Below are positions 1 through 8,849 of a stretch of 41,652 nt of DNA, piece after piece; the stretch's first letter is position 1, and every line of letters starts with the position of its first letter. The notes below the pieces were generated by a model. The model worked only from the letters and a program-made list of their open reading frames with translations. It was not told the DNA's origin and made no database searches. Made by a program: the position numbers and the translations under genes. The stretch comes from Anabaena sp. FACHB-1237 (GTDB lineage: Bacteria; Cyanobacteriota; Cyanobacteriia; Cyanobacteriales; Nostocaceae). Where the stretch lies: positions 1 to 41,652 of the forward strand of contig NZ_JACJPV010000035.1 of assembly GCF_014696225.1 (NCBI RefSeq), written 5' to 3'.

Positions 1-127
1 CAACTGGTATGAAGTACAGAGGAATCTGTTTACTTTAGTTGTACGTGAGCATATTTTTGCTAATCTTAATAGCGATCGCATGATCTAGAATACATAGATA
101 ATGTTTTTTGTCAATGCGTAAGTCCTA
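1..127. mobile_element. Terminal part of an insertion-sequence-like element (left window end)
   Basis: These 127 bases are the exact reverse complement of the last 127 bases of the window. The inner edge reads (minus strand) TAGGACTTACGCA, a terminus shared with partial elements near 6783, 10287, 16571 and 33883. No transposase is visible because the window stops here. The element interrupts the DUF2079 gene that follows. The identical length at both ends suggests a contig broken at a repeat, which is an inference. Confidence 0.7.
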
Positions 128-635
128 TTAAACATACACAAAACAAAATCAATTTTTGCAACCGTGCGGCTAAAACTGCTGATAACAGCAATGGTACAGC
201 AATAACTTCAGGATGAAAATCAAATAAATTGGCATTAAATACCACTGGATACAATAAATAAGCAGTTGCTACTGCTATAGCTTCACTTTCTTTTAATCCG
301 GCTTGAATAGCTAAATACCATGTAGGTAAAGCACCTAAAGCTAATGCTAATGCTTGCACAATAAATAGCCAATAGACACTAGGATAAATTTTGTATGGTA
401 AAGCCAAAATATAATGAATCCAAGCAGCATGATCTCCAAGAATATGAAAACCCATAAAAGAAGAAATGGGTGTTTTTTCTTGACTGACTAAATAAATTGC
501 TTGGTCAAAAATGCCTAAATCAAAAGCACTTGATTTAAACAGTAAATGCCGTAAACTACTACTAGCAAATAAAACCAAAGCACTAATAACAATCATCGAA
601 CTTAAAGGACTAGCTTTAATTAGTCGTTTTTCCAT
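111..635 (-). pseudogene. DUF2079 membrane protein, 3' truncated by the terminal element
   Basis: The 174 codons encode the N-terminal third of a DUF2079 (GT-C-like) polytopic membrane protein. It aligns closely with the complete 474-residue paralogue at 2315-3739: both share an FDQ..YL.SQ segment, a GFH.L.DHAAW segment and a FDFHP/CDFHP segment. The last residues (GLTH and the stop) are read from the terminal sequence GGACTTACGCATTGA of the inserted element, so the gene was cut by the insertion after about 170 residues. The catalytic or transport role of the family is not established; similarity to oligosaccharyl- and glycosyltransferases suggests use of polyprenol-linked sugars. The fragment is unlikely to be functional. 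Confidence 0.85.
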
Positions 636-787
636 ATCACGTTATATATACCTCATAGATCATGTAACTTTTTTATCCTTGACAATGGATAACAACACAA
701 GTTTACCATAAGATGGTATAATTTATTTTCATTTTTTAGTTCACACATTAAAATTTACCATATTATTCAGTCAATTCGAGTATAAAT

Positions 788-2320
788 ATGAACAATAAAC
801 AACTACTATCAGGGTTATTAATAGCATCATTAATATTATGGTTAACATTTCTCGGAAACCTACCTTTAAGAGACTGGGATGAAGGAACTTATGCTATAGT
901 CGCTAGAGAAATTTACAGAACTGGTAACTGGTTTTATCCGACATTACAAGGAGAACCTTTTTTATTAAAACCTCCGTTGATGCAATGGTTAATTGCGTTA
1001 TGTTACCAATTAGGAGGAGTACAAGAATTTACCACTCGTGTTCCTGGTGCATTTTTAACAGCCTTAGGAGTTCCTTTACTGTATTTGCTAGGTAAATTAG
1101 TTTTCTCTGAAACCTTACCAGCTTTATTTTCAGCTTTGGTTTATTTAACATTATTGCCTGTGGTACGTCATGGTAGACTGGCAATGTTAGATGGGATGAC
1201 TATTTCATTTTTCTTATTATTATTGTTTTGTATTCTTAAAGCAAGAAATAATCAAAAATATGCTATTGGTATAGGTTTTTGTTTAGGTTTAATTACTCTA
1301 ACTAAGGGGATGTTAGTGGTAGTTTTGGCAGGAATAGCAGGTTTATTTGTCATTGCTAATAAACAATTATCTTTGTTAAAAAATCCCTTTCTATGGATAG
1401 GAATGTTTTTAGGAAATTTACCTGCCATTGTTTGGTATTTTGCCCAATATCAACATTATGGTAATACTTTCTTACAAGTACATTTTCAATCTCAAGCATT
1501 TGATAGACTAGGAACAGCAGTAGAAGGTAATACTGGACCTATTTGGTATTATTTGTTAGAATTACTAAAATATGGGTTTCCTTGGTTATTGTTTTTGCCT
1601 GGAGGGTTATATTTAAGTTGGAAAAATCGTGATACTCCTTGGGGTTGTTTAACTTTAATTGGTACAATTATTTATTTGGCTATAGTTTCTTTCATGAAGA
1701 CAAAATTACCCTGGTATATTATGCCAATTTATCCATTTTTAGCTTTAGCAATTGGGTTTAATTTAAATTATATTTGGCAACAAGAAAAGGTTAAAAGTAA
1801 ATTTCTGATAGGATTTTTTGGATTTTTAACTGTAGTTGGTTTGGTAGGATGTGTTTATTTTAGTATTGTGGAAAAACAAATCATATTAATTTTCATGAGT
1901 ATGATTTTAACCATATCTATGGGAATTACAGCTTGGTTAATTAATCAAAATAATCGTAAATTTATCCCTGTTTTGTTTACAGGAATGTATTTAGTATTAT
2001 TATTATTAATGAGTTCAAATTCTTGGATATGGGAGTTAAATGAAGCATTTGCTGTTAAACCAGTAGCAGCATTAATTCGTCAGTTTGTTCCTCCAGCAAC
2101 GACAATATATACTTCTTTTGGTTATAGTCGTCCTAGTTTAGATTTTTATTGTGATTGTCAAGTTATTTCTGGTAATATGGCATTATTGCAGGAAATGTTA
2201 TCTAAAAAGTCTTATTTGTTGGTAGATAATGATAGTTTGCAAAAAATGAATTTAAAGGATAGTAAAATAATAGGAACAGTTAAAGAATTTACATTAGTTT
2301 CACCATTTACTAATTTATAA
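788..2320 (+). CDS. GT39/ArnT-like membrane glycosyltransferase
   Basis: This 510-residue, strongly hydrophobic protein has the layout of the PMT/ArnT (GT39, GT-C fold) family. After the first membrane helix it carries a short acidic loop, RDWDEGTYA, with D29, D31 and E32, where the family places its catalytic Asp. A conserved loop with KPPLMQW follows at about residue 60, then ten or more predicted membrane helices and a short C-terminal periplasmic domain. Family members transfer a sugar from a polyprenyl-phosphate donor to lipid or protein outside the cytoplasmic membrane; the acceptor here is unknown. The gene converges on the DUF2079 gene with a six-base overlap of the two stop regions and lies among other GT-C genes. 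Confidence 0.8.
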   Translation: MNNKQLLSGLLIASLILWLTFLGNLPLRDWDEGTYAIVAREIYRTGNWFYPTLQGEPFLLKPPLMQWLIALCYQLGGVQEFTTRVPGAFLTALGVPLLYLLGKLVFSETLPALFSALVYLTLLPVVRHGRLAMLDGMTISFFLLLLFCILKARNNQKYAIGIGFCLGLITLTKGMLVVVLAGIAGLFVIANKQLSLLKNPFLWIGMFLGNLPAIVWYFAQYQHYGNTFLQVHFQSQAFDRLGTAVEGNTGPIWYYLLELLKYGFPWLLFLPGGLYLSWKNRDTPWGCLTLIGTIIYLAIVSFMKTKLPWYIMPIYPFLALAIGFNLNYIWQQEKVKSKFLIGFFGFLTVVGLVGCVYFSIVEKQIILIFMSMILTISMGITAWLINQNNRKFIPVLFTGMYLVLLLLMSSNSWIWELNEAFAVKPVAALIRQFVPPATTIYTSFGYSRPSLDFYCDCQVISGNMALLQEMLSKKSYLLVDNDSLQKMNLKDSKIIGTVKEFTLVSPFTNL

Positions 2321-3739
2321 ATTCTTGATGAACAAATATACATCATCTTTTTGATATCTTAACTGATATTCTCGGTTATTTTGTAAGCGTTTAATCAAAT
2401 CAAGATAGTTTTCAACACTTGCTGCCCAACCAGGATAACGAATATTAAGTAAAATATAATGAAACTTATTTAATTCATTAATATTATGATTAATATTATA
2501 TTTAAAACTAATTAATTCTCTATGGGTTAAATGGGGGGTAATAATATCTGTAGTAAAAATACTATCTTGGGTTTTTATTAAAGATATTGCTTGCTGAGTA
2601 GCTAGTAAATTATCTACAGATTTAATATATTTGGAAATAAAGAAACCCCATTTACCTAAAGCAAAAAAACAAATTAAAGACCATAAAATAATTAATCTTT
2701 TTTGTTGTACCCATGCTTTACCTGCTTGCAAACTCGCAATTAAAGATATAATTAAAAAAGGAATTATTGGTAAAGAGTAATGTAAAACTAGATTTTTTTG
2801 TGTAGGATGATCAGCAAGAATATTTAATGCTAAACAAGGAATTGCAGCTACTAAAGGAGAAATATATTGAGGTTTTAAACCCCAAATAACTGGTAATAAT
2901 AAACAGATAATATATTCTAAATTTATAGCTGAAAAAATATTTTTTAAAATAATTTCTGGTTGGTATATGAAAATTTGTATCATTTCAGAAAATGATTTTC
3001 CTAAATAGCTATAGCGATATAAATGACGGTTTACTAGTGCGGTTTCATTACCAAAAAAAGGAATAATCATTTTGTTAGAAATTAAAAACCACGCTACACC
3101 ACTAATAATAGCAATTACACCATATAAATATTTTTTTTCATCTTTTCTATCATGTCGTTTTTCAAAAAATAACAACCATATCCCCATAGATGTGACTGTT
3201 AAGGAAAGTACAGCTTTACATCCTAATACTATCAAAATGCTAGTACAAAACCACAGTATTTTTTTTCTTCTAGCTGCTAAAACTGCTGTTAAAAGTGCAG
3301 GAATAGCTATAGTATCTGGATGGAAATCACATAAATTACTGTTATACACCACAGGATATAATAGATAAACTATCATCATAGCTATGGTTTGATTTTGTTT
3401 TAAACCTGCGTGCTTTGCTAAAAAATATGTGGGTATAATACCCGCAGCTAAGGCTAAAGACTGAACTAAAAATAACCAATAAACAGTGGGATAAATTTTA
3501 TATAATAAAGCAATTGGGTATAAAATCCAAGCTGCATGATCAGCTAAAGCATGAAAACCAAGCACAGAAGAAATGGGATTTTTACCTTGACTGATTAAAT
3601 AAATACATTGGTCAAAAAATGCTAAATCTCCTGATGAATTAAATAACTCATGTCTAAGAATACTAGATATTAATAATATTAAGGTACTAATAGTTAAAAT
3701 TGTAACTAAATTAGTATTTTTTACATTTGAATTGTCCAC
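2315..3739 (-). CDS. DUF2079 family membrane protein (GT-C-like)
   Basis: This is a complete 474-residue polytopic membrane protein of the DUF2079 family. It has an N-terminal membrane helix, an FDQ loop at about residues 42-44, a second loop ending in DHAAW, then repeated hydrophobic helices and a short soluble tail with a tyrosine-rich end. It is the intact paralogue of the truncated gene at 111-635, in the same orientation and separated from it by the oppositely oriented GT39 gene. The GT-C-like layout and neighbours suggest a sugar transferase using lipid-linked donors, but no member chemistry is known to me. The downstream gene is only 25 bases upstream in the direction of transcription (3765-4904), so the two are likely cotranscribed. 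Confidence 0.75.
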   Translation of the reverse strand: MDNSNVKNTNLVTILTISTLILLISSILRHELFNSSGDLAFFDQCIYLISQGKNPISSVLGFHALADHAAWILYPIALLYKIYPTVYWLFLVQSLALAAGIIPTYFLAKHAGLKQNQTIAMMIVYLLYPVVYNSNLCDFHPDTIAIPALLTAVLAARRKKILWFCTSILIVLGCKAVLSLTVTSMGIWLLFFEKRHDRKDEKKYLYGVIAIISGVAWFLISNKMIIPFFGNETALVNRHLYRYSYLGKSFSEMIQIFIYQPEIILKNIFSAINLEYIICLLLPVIWGLKPQYISPLVAAIPCLALNILADHPTQKNLVLHYSLPIIPFLIISLIASLQAGKAWVQQKRLIILWSLICFFALGKWGFFISKYIKSVDNLLATQQAISLIKTQDSIFTTDIITPHLTHRELISFKYNINHNINELNKFHYILLNIRYPGWAASVENYLDLIKRLQNNREYQLRYQKDDVYLFIKNL

Positions 3740-3764
3740 GATATTATTTACCTATTCATGATTA

Positions 3765-4904
3765 TTAATCTTTTAAGGATAGATAAGATTTTATATTTGG
3801 AAAAATCATATCACAATTTCGCACAACAAACCATAATGTAAAACCTAAAGTTATAGAAAATATTTTAATATATATATCTGTTCCTAAATAACTAAAAAAT
3901 GATGCTAATTGTACTGATATTGCTACCCAACGATATTGAGGAAAATAAAAAGCAAAGATAATAGATAATATATCCGTAGGATAAAAATATCTTTCGTGCA
4001 TTTTGGGTAATAAATAGGGCATGGAAAAAACTGATATTGTCGCTAAATATATCAATCTATCTTGAGTTATTTCTAATTTACTTCTATAAACTAAATAGGC
4101 TAATAAAAATATAGCAAATACAGTTATTAATAACCCTATGGGTACAACAATATTATAAAATTCATTAGGAATCCATTGATAAAGATTCGGTACTCCTTTA
4201 GCAAGTTCTTTATATTTATTAGCTTGGGAAAAATATACTAATAGTAATTCTTTAATTGGTCTGCCTGCAATCCAAGCTGGTAATATTGCCAATAAATAAA
4301 CTAGGGGAATTATTGGTAAATAATACCAAGATATACGTTTTTTTATCAATAAAATTAATAATAAAGGTGTTAAAAACATGGCTTGAAATTTAAAGGAAAG
4401 TGCTATTCCAAAACTAATTAATGCAGGAATTTGTTTATAAATAGATAAGAAGTAAACACAAGCAATTAATCCAGTGGTATAAATAACATCACATTGTCCC
4501 CAAAGTGAACTATTATAAATGACAGTGGGACTTAATATTACTGCTAAGAATGCAAAATTTGCCATTTTACCATCGGTATATTTCAACTTGACAAGTTTAT
4601 AAGTGAAAGATGCACAAATAAAATCCATTGTCATAGCAAACAGTTTAATTGCTAATATTTTGGGAACTCCAGATAGTAAGGTAGATGCCATTAATAGCCA
4701 GTAAAGATAAGAAGGTGTATAATCATAAAAATTATGCTTAAAGGCACTAAATCCACCATGAGTTACAATAAAATCATACCAGGGATCTAAAAAATATTTA
4801 TAATCTACTGATTTATTAGGAACACACACTAATCTAATAATTATAGCAAATATAATGCCTATTAATAAATATCTAGGCATTGGCGATCGCATATAGTTTC
4901 GCAT
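3765..4904 (-). CDS. GT87-like / DUF2029-type membrane mannosyltransferase-like protein
   Basis: This 379-residue membrane protein has an acidic first loop (VDYKYFLDPWYDF, D34 and D40) followed by the DYTPSYLYW segment at about residues 61-69. These match the D...(Y)P..YLY layout of GT-C polyprenyl-phosphate mannosyltransferases such as GT87. About nine to ten further hydrophobic helices follow. The first ATG gives the N-terminus MRNYMRSPMP; two more Met codons follow within eight residues, so the exact start is uncertain. It sits directly upstream of the DUF2079 gene on the same strand, suggesting a two-gene unit. The transferred sugar and the acceptor cannot be told from the sequence. Confidence 0.65.
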   Translation of the reverse strand: MRNYMRSPMPRYLLIGIIFAIIIRLVCVPNKSVDYKYFLDPWYDFIVTHGGFSAFKHNFYDYTPSYLYWLLMASTLLSGVPKILAIKLFAMTMDFICASFTYKLVKLKYTDGKMANFAFLAVILSPTVIYNSSLWGQCDVIYTTGLIACVYFLSIYKQIPALISFGIALSFKFQAMFLTPLLLILLIKKRISWYYLPIIPLVYLLAILPAWIAGRPIKELLLVYFSQANKYKELAKGVPNLYQWIPNEFYNIVVPIGLLITVFAIFLLAYLVYRSKLEITQDRLIYLATISVFSMPYLLPKMHERYFYPTDILSIIFAFYFPQYRWVAISVQLASFFSYLGTDIYIKIFSITLGFTLWFVVRNCDMIFPNIKSYLSLKD

Positions 4905-5098
4905 ATATATAATTTAGAACAGTATCAATCGGGATTATATACCAACTATTTGATTTTTGTCAACGAATTTGTCAATTTAGGATTAGTTCCTATAATGGAC
5001 ATTGATTATCATGGCAAGAATTATGATTTATCTTAACCATGAATAAGTATCAACCTTAATTTAGTTTTAAATTTTCATCCATTAAAATCACTCAACAA

Positions 5099-6619
5099 AT
5101 GCAAACACAACATCAAAAACCATCAAAAATAGATAATTTACCACTAATAATTATCATGATCACAGCTTTAACCCTCCGCATTTTCACAGCCTTAAAATTC
5201 CCCAATATCTTCTGGGCAGATGAAATATTCCAAACATTAGAACCTGCCCATCGTCTTGCTTTTGGCAATAGTATTGTTACCTGGGAATTTAGAGATGGTA
5301 TTCGTTCTTGGGTATTACCAGGAATATTGTCTATCATCATGACTTTAACACAATTCCTGGGATCGGGTTCAACTGGTTATATTACTGGAGTTGTGATTTT
5401 TCTCTGTTTAATCTCCTTATCCATTATTATAGTTGCCTATTATTGGGGATATGAAATAGGCGGAAAAATCACAGCTTTAACTTGTGCTATTATTTGTGCT
5501 ATTTGGTTTGAAATTATTTATTTTTCTCCCAAAGGTTTAACGGAAGTAATCGCTACTCATTTTCTATTACCAGGAATATTTTTAGCTACCAAAAAATCAG
5601 ACTTTCCTGATCGCAAAAGGTTGTTTATTTCTGGAATTTTATTAGGTATATCTCTCTGTTTAAGAATCCATTTATTACCATGTATTATTTTCTTATTAAT
5701 CTATATTTGTGGTACAAAATTTAAACTAAAATGGTTGCCAATACTTGTAGGAATTATCGTTTGTCTACTAGTTTTTGGTGTAGTAGATGCCTTTACATGG
5801 TCCTATCCTTTTCAATCTTTTTGGTTAAATATTTGGGTCAATGTTGTAGAAGGTAGAAGTAAACTTTATGGGGTTTCTCCTTGGTATGAATATGGGATTT
5901 TTTTATTTAAAAGTTGGTCATGGTTTATTATTCCTATCACCATCTTCATCATTATAGGTGCGCGTCATTGTCCCATTTTATTATGGTCAGGATTAATTAT
6001 TATCTTATCTCATAGTATTCTCGATCATAAAGAATATCGCTTTATTTATCCAGCTTTGCCAATGTTTATGATATTAGCAGGAATAGGAACTAGTGAAATC
6101 TTCACTCAATTAATTAATAAATTGACAAAACATCAAATATTTTTCCTGCCCAAAAATTTTATATCATTGTTTCTTGCCATTTTATTTTGGGTTAATATTT
6201 CCCTGCCACTTTCCACGAGATTTAATGTTTATCAAGATGTGAAATTCTCCATTTTTAGCACTGATATTAAAAACACTCACTGGTATGGCGTAGCTAATAA
6301 TTTATTAGCTATGCAAAGTTTAAGTCAAGAAAAAAATGTTTGTGGTGTTGGTCTTTGGAATATTCATTGGGCGTTATCAGGGGGTTATGCTTATTTACAT
6401 CACAATGTGCCGATCTTTTCAGTGGAAACAAACAAAGATTTTCAAGAATTAAATTCTGGGTTTAATTATGTTGTTGCTGGTCTTGTTTTACCATCTCAAC
6501 ATCAAAATTATCAATTAAAAAAATGTTGGGAAGGAACTTGTATTTATGAACGTCCAGGTTCTTGTAACAGAATAGTGGATAGAGATATTAATTATATTCT
6601 TAAACGGTCAGGAAATTAG
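5099..6619 (+). CDS. GT22-like (Alg9/PIG-B type) membrane mannosyltransferase
   Basis: This 506-residue polytopic protein carries the two hallmarks of the GT22 (Alg9/Alg12/PIG-B) family. One is an acidic pair in the first loop followed by an amphipathic stretch (WADEIFQTLEPAHRLAFG, D41 and E42). The other is an HKEYRFIYP motif near residue 310. Eukaryotic members add mannose from dolichyl-phosphate-mannose to lipid-linked glycans. Bacterial homologues are found in surface-polysaccharide or glycolipid loci. The gene is divergent from the GT87-like gene across a 194-base gap. A soluble C-terminal tail with several Cys residues follows the last helix. The substrate is unknown. Confidence 0.75.
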   Translation: MQTQHQKPSKIDNLPLIIIMITALTLRIFTALKFPNIFWADEIFQTLEPAHRLAFGNSIVTWEFRDGIRSWVLPGILSIIMTLTQFLGSGSTGYITGVVIFLCLISLSIIIVAYYWGYEIGGKITALTCAIICAIWFEIIYFSPKGLTEVIATHFLLPGIFLATKKSDFPDRKRLFISGILLGISLCLRIHLLPCIIFLLIYICGTKFKLKWLPILVGIIVCLLVFGVVDAFTWSYPFQSFWLNIWVNVVEGRSKLYGVSPWYEYGIFLFKSWSWFIIPITIFIIIGARHCPILLWSGLIIILSHSILDHKEYRFIYPALPMFMILAGIGTSEIFTQLINKLTKHQIFFLPKNFISLFLAILFWVNISLPLSTRFNVYQDVKFSIFSTDIKNTHWYGVANNLLAMQSLSQEKNVCGVGLWNIHWALSGGYAYLHHNVPIFSVETNKDFQELNSGFNYVVAGLVLPSQHQNYQLKKCWEGTCIYERPGSCNRIVDRDINYILKRSGN

Positions 6620-7174
6620 TTTTTACATCTTCGCTGAGTATGGAATAGCGATTGAAAACAGTTGCAGGTAAATCTATTAATCTTGACGCTGTTGGGTTAT
6701 TGGCTATAATTTTAGAAAATTTCCTAGAAGTGATTTATAATTGATCCTGATGTTCTCATCATTAAGGCTAAAATCTGAGATTGAGGACTTACGCAAGATT
6801 GGAATCAAAACCTGATTCTTGTGTAGGGCTAATTGATGAATTATCCAGACTTTCGTTGTATAGGCCTCATATTTGAATTTTGAAAAAAATTAGGTATTGT
6901 AATGTCCGTCAGATAAGCTAATGTGCAGCACTCACTGTATAATTAAAAAACCTGAAGTTACAGTAGCACAAGCATCTTGCTTGTATTAATTATTCAAGTT
7001 AAAGGCACAACAGCTTATGATAAATCTGTTGATTGATAGAATTTATGGAGTCTGACACACCCTACGTATATGCATCATAAATCAAATATTATTCCTATAT
7101 TTTGCGTAAGTGCTGAGATTATTTGATTAAGACCTATTATTAAACCGATAATTCAATCTTATCTAAAGACAATC
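6620..7174. other. Gene-free spacer made of repeats
   Basis: No supported gene lies here. The stretch contains a 330-base element with short inverted ends (listed separately) and, within it, a copy of a dispersed repeat with the hairpin CAAGCATCTTGCTTG around 6968-6983. Related repeats occur at 8791-8817 and 34966-35030. I see no clear promoter motif, although the promoter of the following gene should lie near its 3' end. Confidence 0.6.
6783..7112. mobile_element. Non-autonomous (MITE-like) element flanked by 8-base direct repeats
   Basis: The left end reads GAGGACTTACGCAAG and the right end, reversed, reads CACTTACGCAAAAT; both share ACTTACGCAA. The octamer CTGAGATT lies immediately outside on both sides (6775-6782 and 7113-7120), as expected for a target-site duplication. 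No transposase fits in 330 bases. The termini match those of the partial elements at both window ends, so it is probably mobilised by, or derived from, that element. Confidence 0.55.
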
Positions 7175-8668
7175 ATGACACCAAAAACTACACTAGAGAA
7201 AATTACAGATTTTATCTCTACTCCCCTAAAGAAAAAACTAGAAATAAATCAACAAACAATAGAAAAATCTCTGTTAGATTTATTTGAAAATGTTGCCCAT
7301 CATGTACCAGCATATCAACAATTTTTAAAAAATCAAAACATTAACCCAGATGATGTTAAAACCTTAGAGGATTTTCAAAACTTACCAATAATTAATAAGG
7401 AGAATTATATTACTAATTATCCATTTAATGAATTATGTTATCAAGGTAAAATAGAAAATTGTGATATTATTGCATCTTCCTCTGGTTCTACTGGTAAGCC
7501 CACATTTTGGCCAAGGTTTTTAACTGATGAATTACAAATAGCTACGAGATTTGAACAAATATTTCATGATAGTTTTCACGGTGATAAAAAACGGAGTTTA
7601 GCTATTATCTGTTTTACATTAGGAACATGGGTAGGAGGAATATTCACTGCTAATTGTTGTCGTCATTTAGCTATGAAAGGATATCCTATTACAGTGATTA
7701 CTCCTGGTAACAATAAAACGGAAATACTGCGAATTGTTCAAGAAATTGGCCATAATTTTGATCAAGTTGTTTTATTAGGATATCCTCCATTTTTAAAAGA
7801 TGTGATTGATACTGGCGTAAATAATCAGATTAATTGGCAAAAATATCATGTTAAATTAGTTATGGCTGGAGAAGTATTTAGTGAAGAATGGCGCAGTTTA
7901 GTAGGACAAAGATTAGGGTTAAATTTAGAGAATATTTGTTATGATTTTGCTTCTATGTATGGTACAGCAGATGCAGGAGTTTTAGCTAATGAAACGCCTT
8001 TAAGTATTTGTATTCGTCGTTTTTTAGCTAATAACCCAATAGCTGCTAAGGAATTATTTGGAGAGTCACGTTTACCAACTTTAGTACAGTATGATCCATG
8101 CGATCGCTATTTTGAAGTTATCAACAAAACTTTACTATTTTCTGGTAATAATGGCATTCCTTTAATTAGATATAATATCTTAGACAGTGGTGGAATTATT
8201 ACTTATCAAGAAATGATTAATTTCCTAGAAAAATATAATTTTAATCCTGTAATAGAGTTAGCAAATAAAAGAGGAATACATCAATTACCATTTGTTTATA
8301 TTTTCGGGCGTTCTAACTTTACAGTTTCCTATTTTGGGGCTAATATTTATCCAGAAAATATCTCTGTAGGTTTAGAACAACCCATTATTAGAGAATGGGT
8401 AACAGGTAAATTTGTTTTGCAAGTTAAAGAAGATTTAGATCAGAACAAGTTTTTATCTATTGTGGTGGAATTATTGCCAGGAATAGAACCAACTCAGGAC
8501 AGAAAAACGGCAATTACTAACTCTATTCTTAGTCAACTATTACGGTTAAATAGTGAATTTGCTAATTACACTCCCCAAGAATACCAAGCGCCACAAATAG
8601 AATTAAAACTCACAGGAGATAGTGAATATTTTCCTGTAGGAGTCAAACATAGATATACTAGAAAATAA
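7175..8668 (+). CDS. PaaK-like adenylate-forming enzyme (AMP-binding superfamily)
   Basis: This 497-residue soluble protein resembles phenylacetate-CoA ligase (PaaK-type) adenylate-forming enzymes. The phosphate-binding loop SSSGSTGKPTF lies at residues 101-111. A Y-rich region with MYGTADAG near residue 267 fits the adenine-binding A5 region, and a small C-terminal domain is present. Such enzymes activate a carboxylic acid with ATP as an acyl-AMP, usually for transfer to CoA or a carrier protein. No CoA-pathway genes are adjacent; the gene stands alone between two repeat-filled spacers. The acid used is unknown, and capsule-type homologues (CapK) make a cell-surface role possible given the upstream glycosyltransferases. 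Confidence 0.75.
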   Translation: MTPKTTLEKITDFISTPLKKKLEINQQTIEKSLLDLFENVAHHVPAYQQFLKNQNINPDDVKTLEDFQNLPIINKENYITNYPFNELCYQGKIENCDIIASSSGSTGKPTFWPRFLTDELQIATRFEQIFHDSFHGDKKRSLAIICFTLGTWVGGIFTANCCRHLAMKGYPITVITPGNNKTEILRIVQEIGHNFDQVVLLGYPPFLKDVIDTGVNNQINWQKYHVKLVMAGEVFSEEWRSLVGQRLGLNLENICYDFASMYGTADAGVLANETPLSICIRRFLANNPIAAKELFGESRLPTLVQYDPCDRYFEVINKTLLFSGNNGIPLIRYNILDSGGIITYQEMINFLEKYNFNPVIELANKRGIHQLPFVYIFGRSNFTVSYFGANIYPENISVGLEQPIIREWVTGKFVLQVKEDLDQNKFLSIVVELLPGIEPTQDRKTAITNSILSQLLRLNSEFANYTPQEYQAPQIELKLTGDSEYFPVGVKHRYTRK

Positions 8669-8672
8669 CATA

Positions 8673-8780
8673 TACAGCACATTCCATATACATGAGGTAC
8701 AGTATGAACACAGCAAGATGTGTGTGTTATAAGGGTTTTATCATTAACATCTGTACCTCATAATAACGGAAACTGCTGTA
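8673..8780. repeat. 108-base inverted-repeat element
   Basis: The two 30-base arms, 8673-8702 and 8751-8780, are imperfect inverted copies (about 23 of 30 bases). They start with TACAGCA and end with an exact ATGAGGTACAG / CTGTACCTCAT pair, and enclose about 48 bases. It is either a miniature transposable element or a large hairpin between two convergent genes, where it could also stop transcription. Confidence 0.5.
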
Positions 8781-8790
8781 GATAATGTAT

Positions 8791-8817
8791 GCAAGCAAGA
8801 TGCTTGCGCTACTACTT
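8791..8817 (-). repeat. Copy of the CAAGCATCTTGCTTG dispersed repeat
   Basis: Read on the minus strand this matches the repeat cores at 6961-7020 and 34966-35030, including the self-complementary CAAGCATCTTGCTTG hairpin preceded by GTAG. It lies just beyond the 3' end of mnmE, where it could fold in the transcript. Confidence 0.5.
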
Positions 8818-8849
8818 AAATACAATAGCTTAGGTGGATACTAACATTG

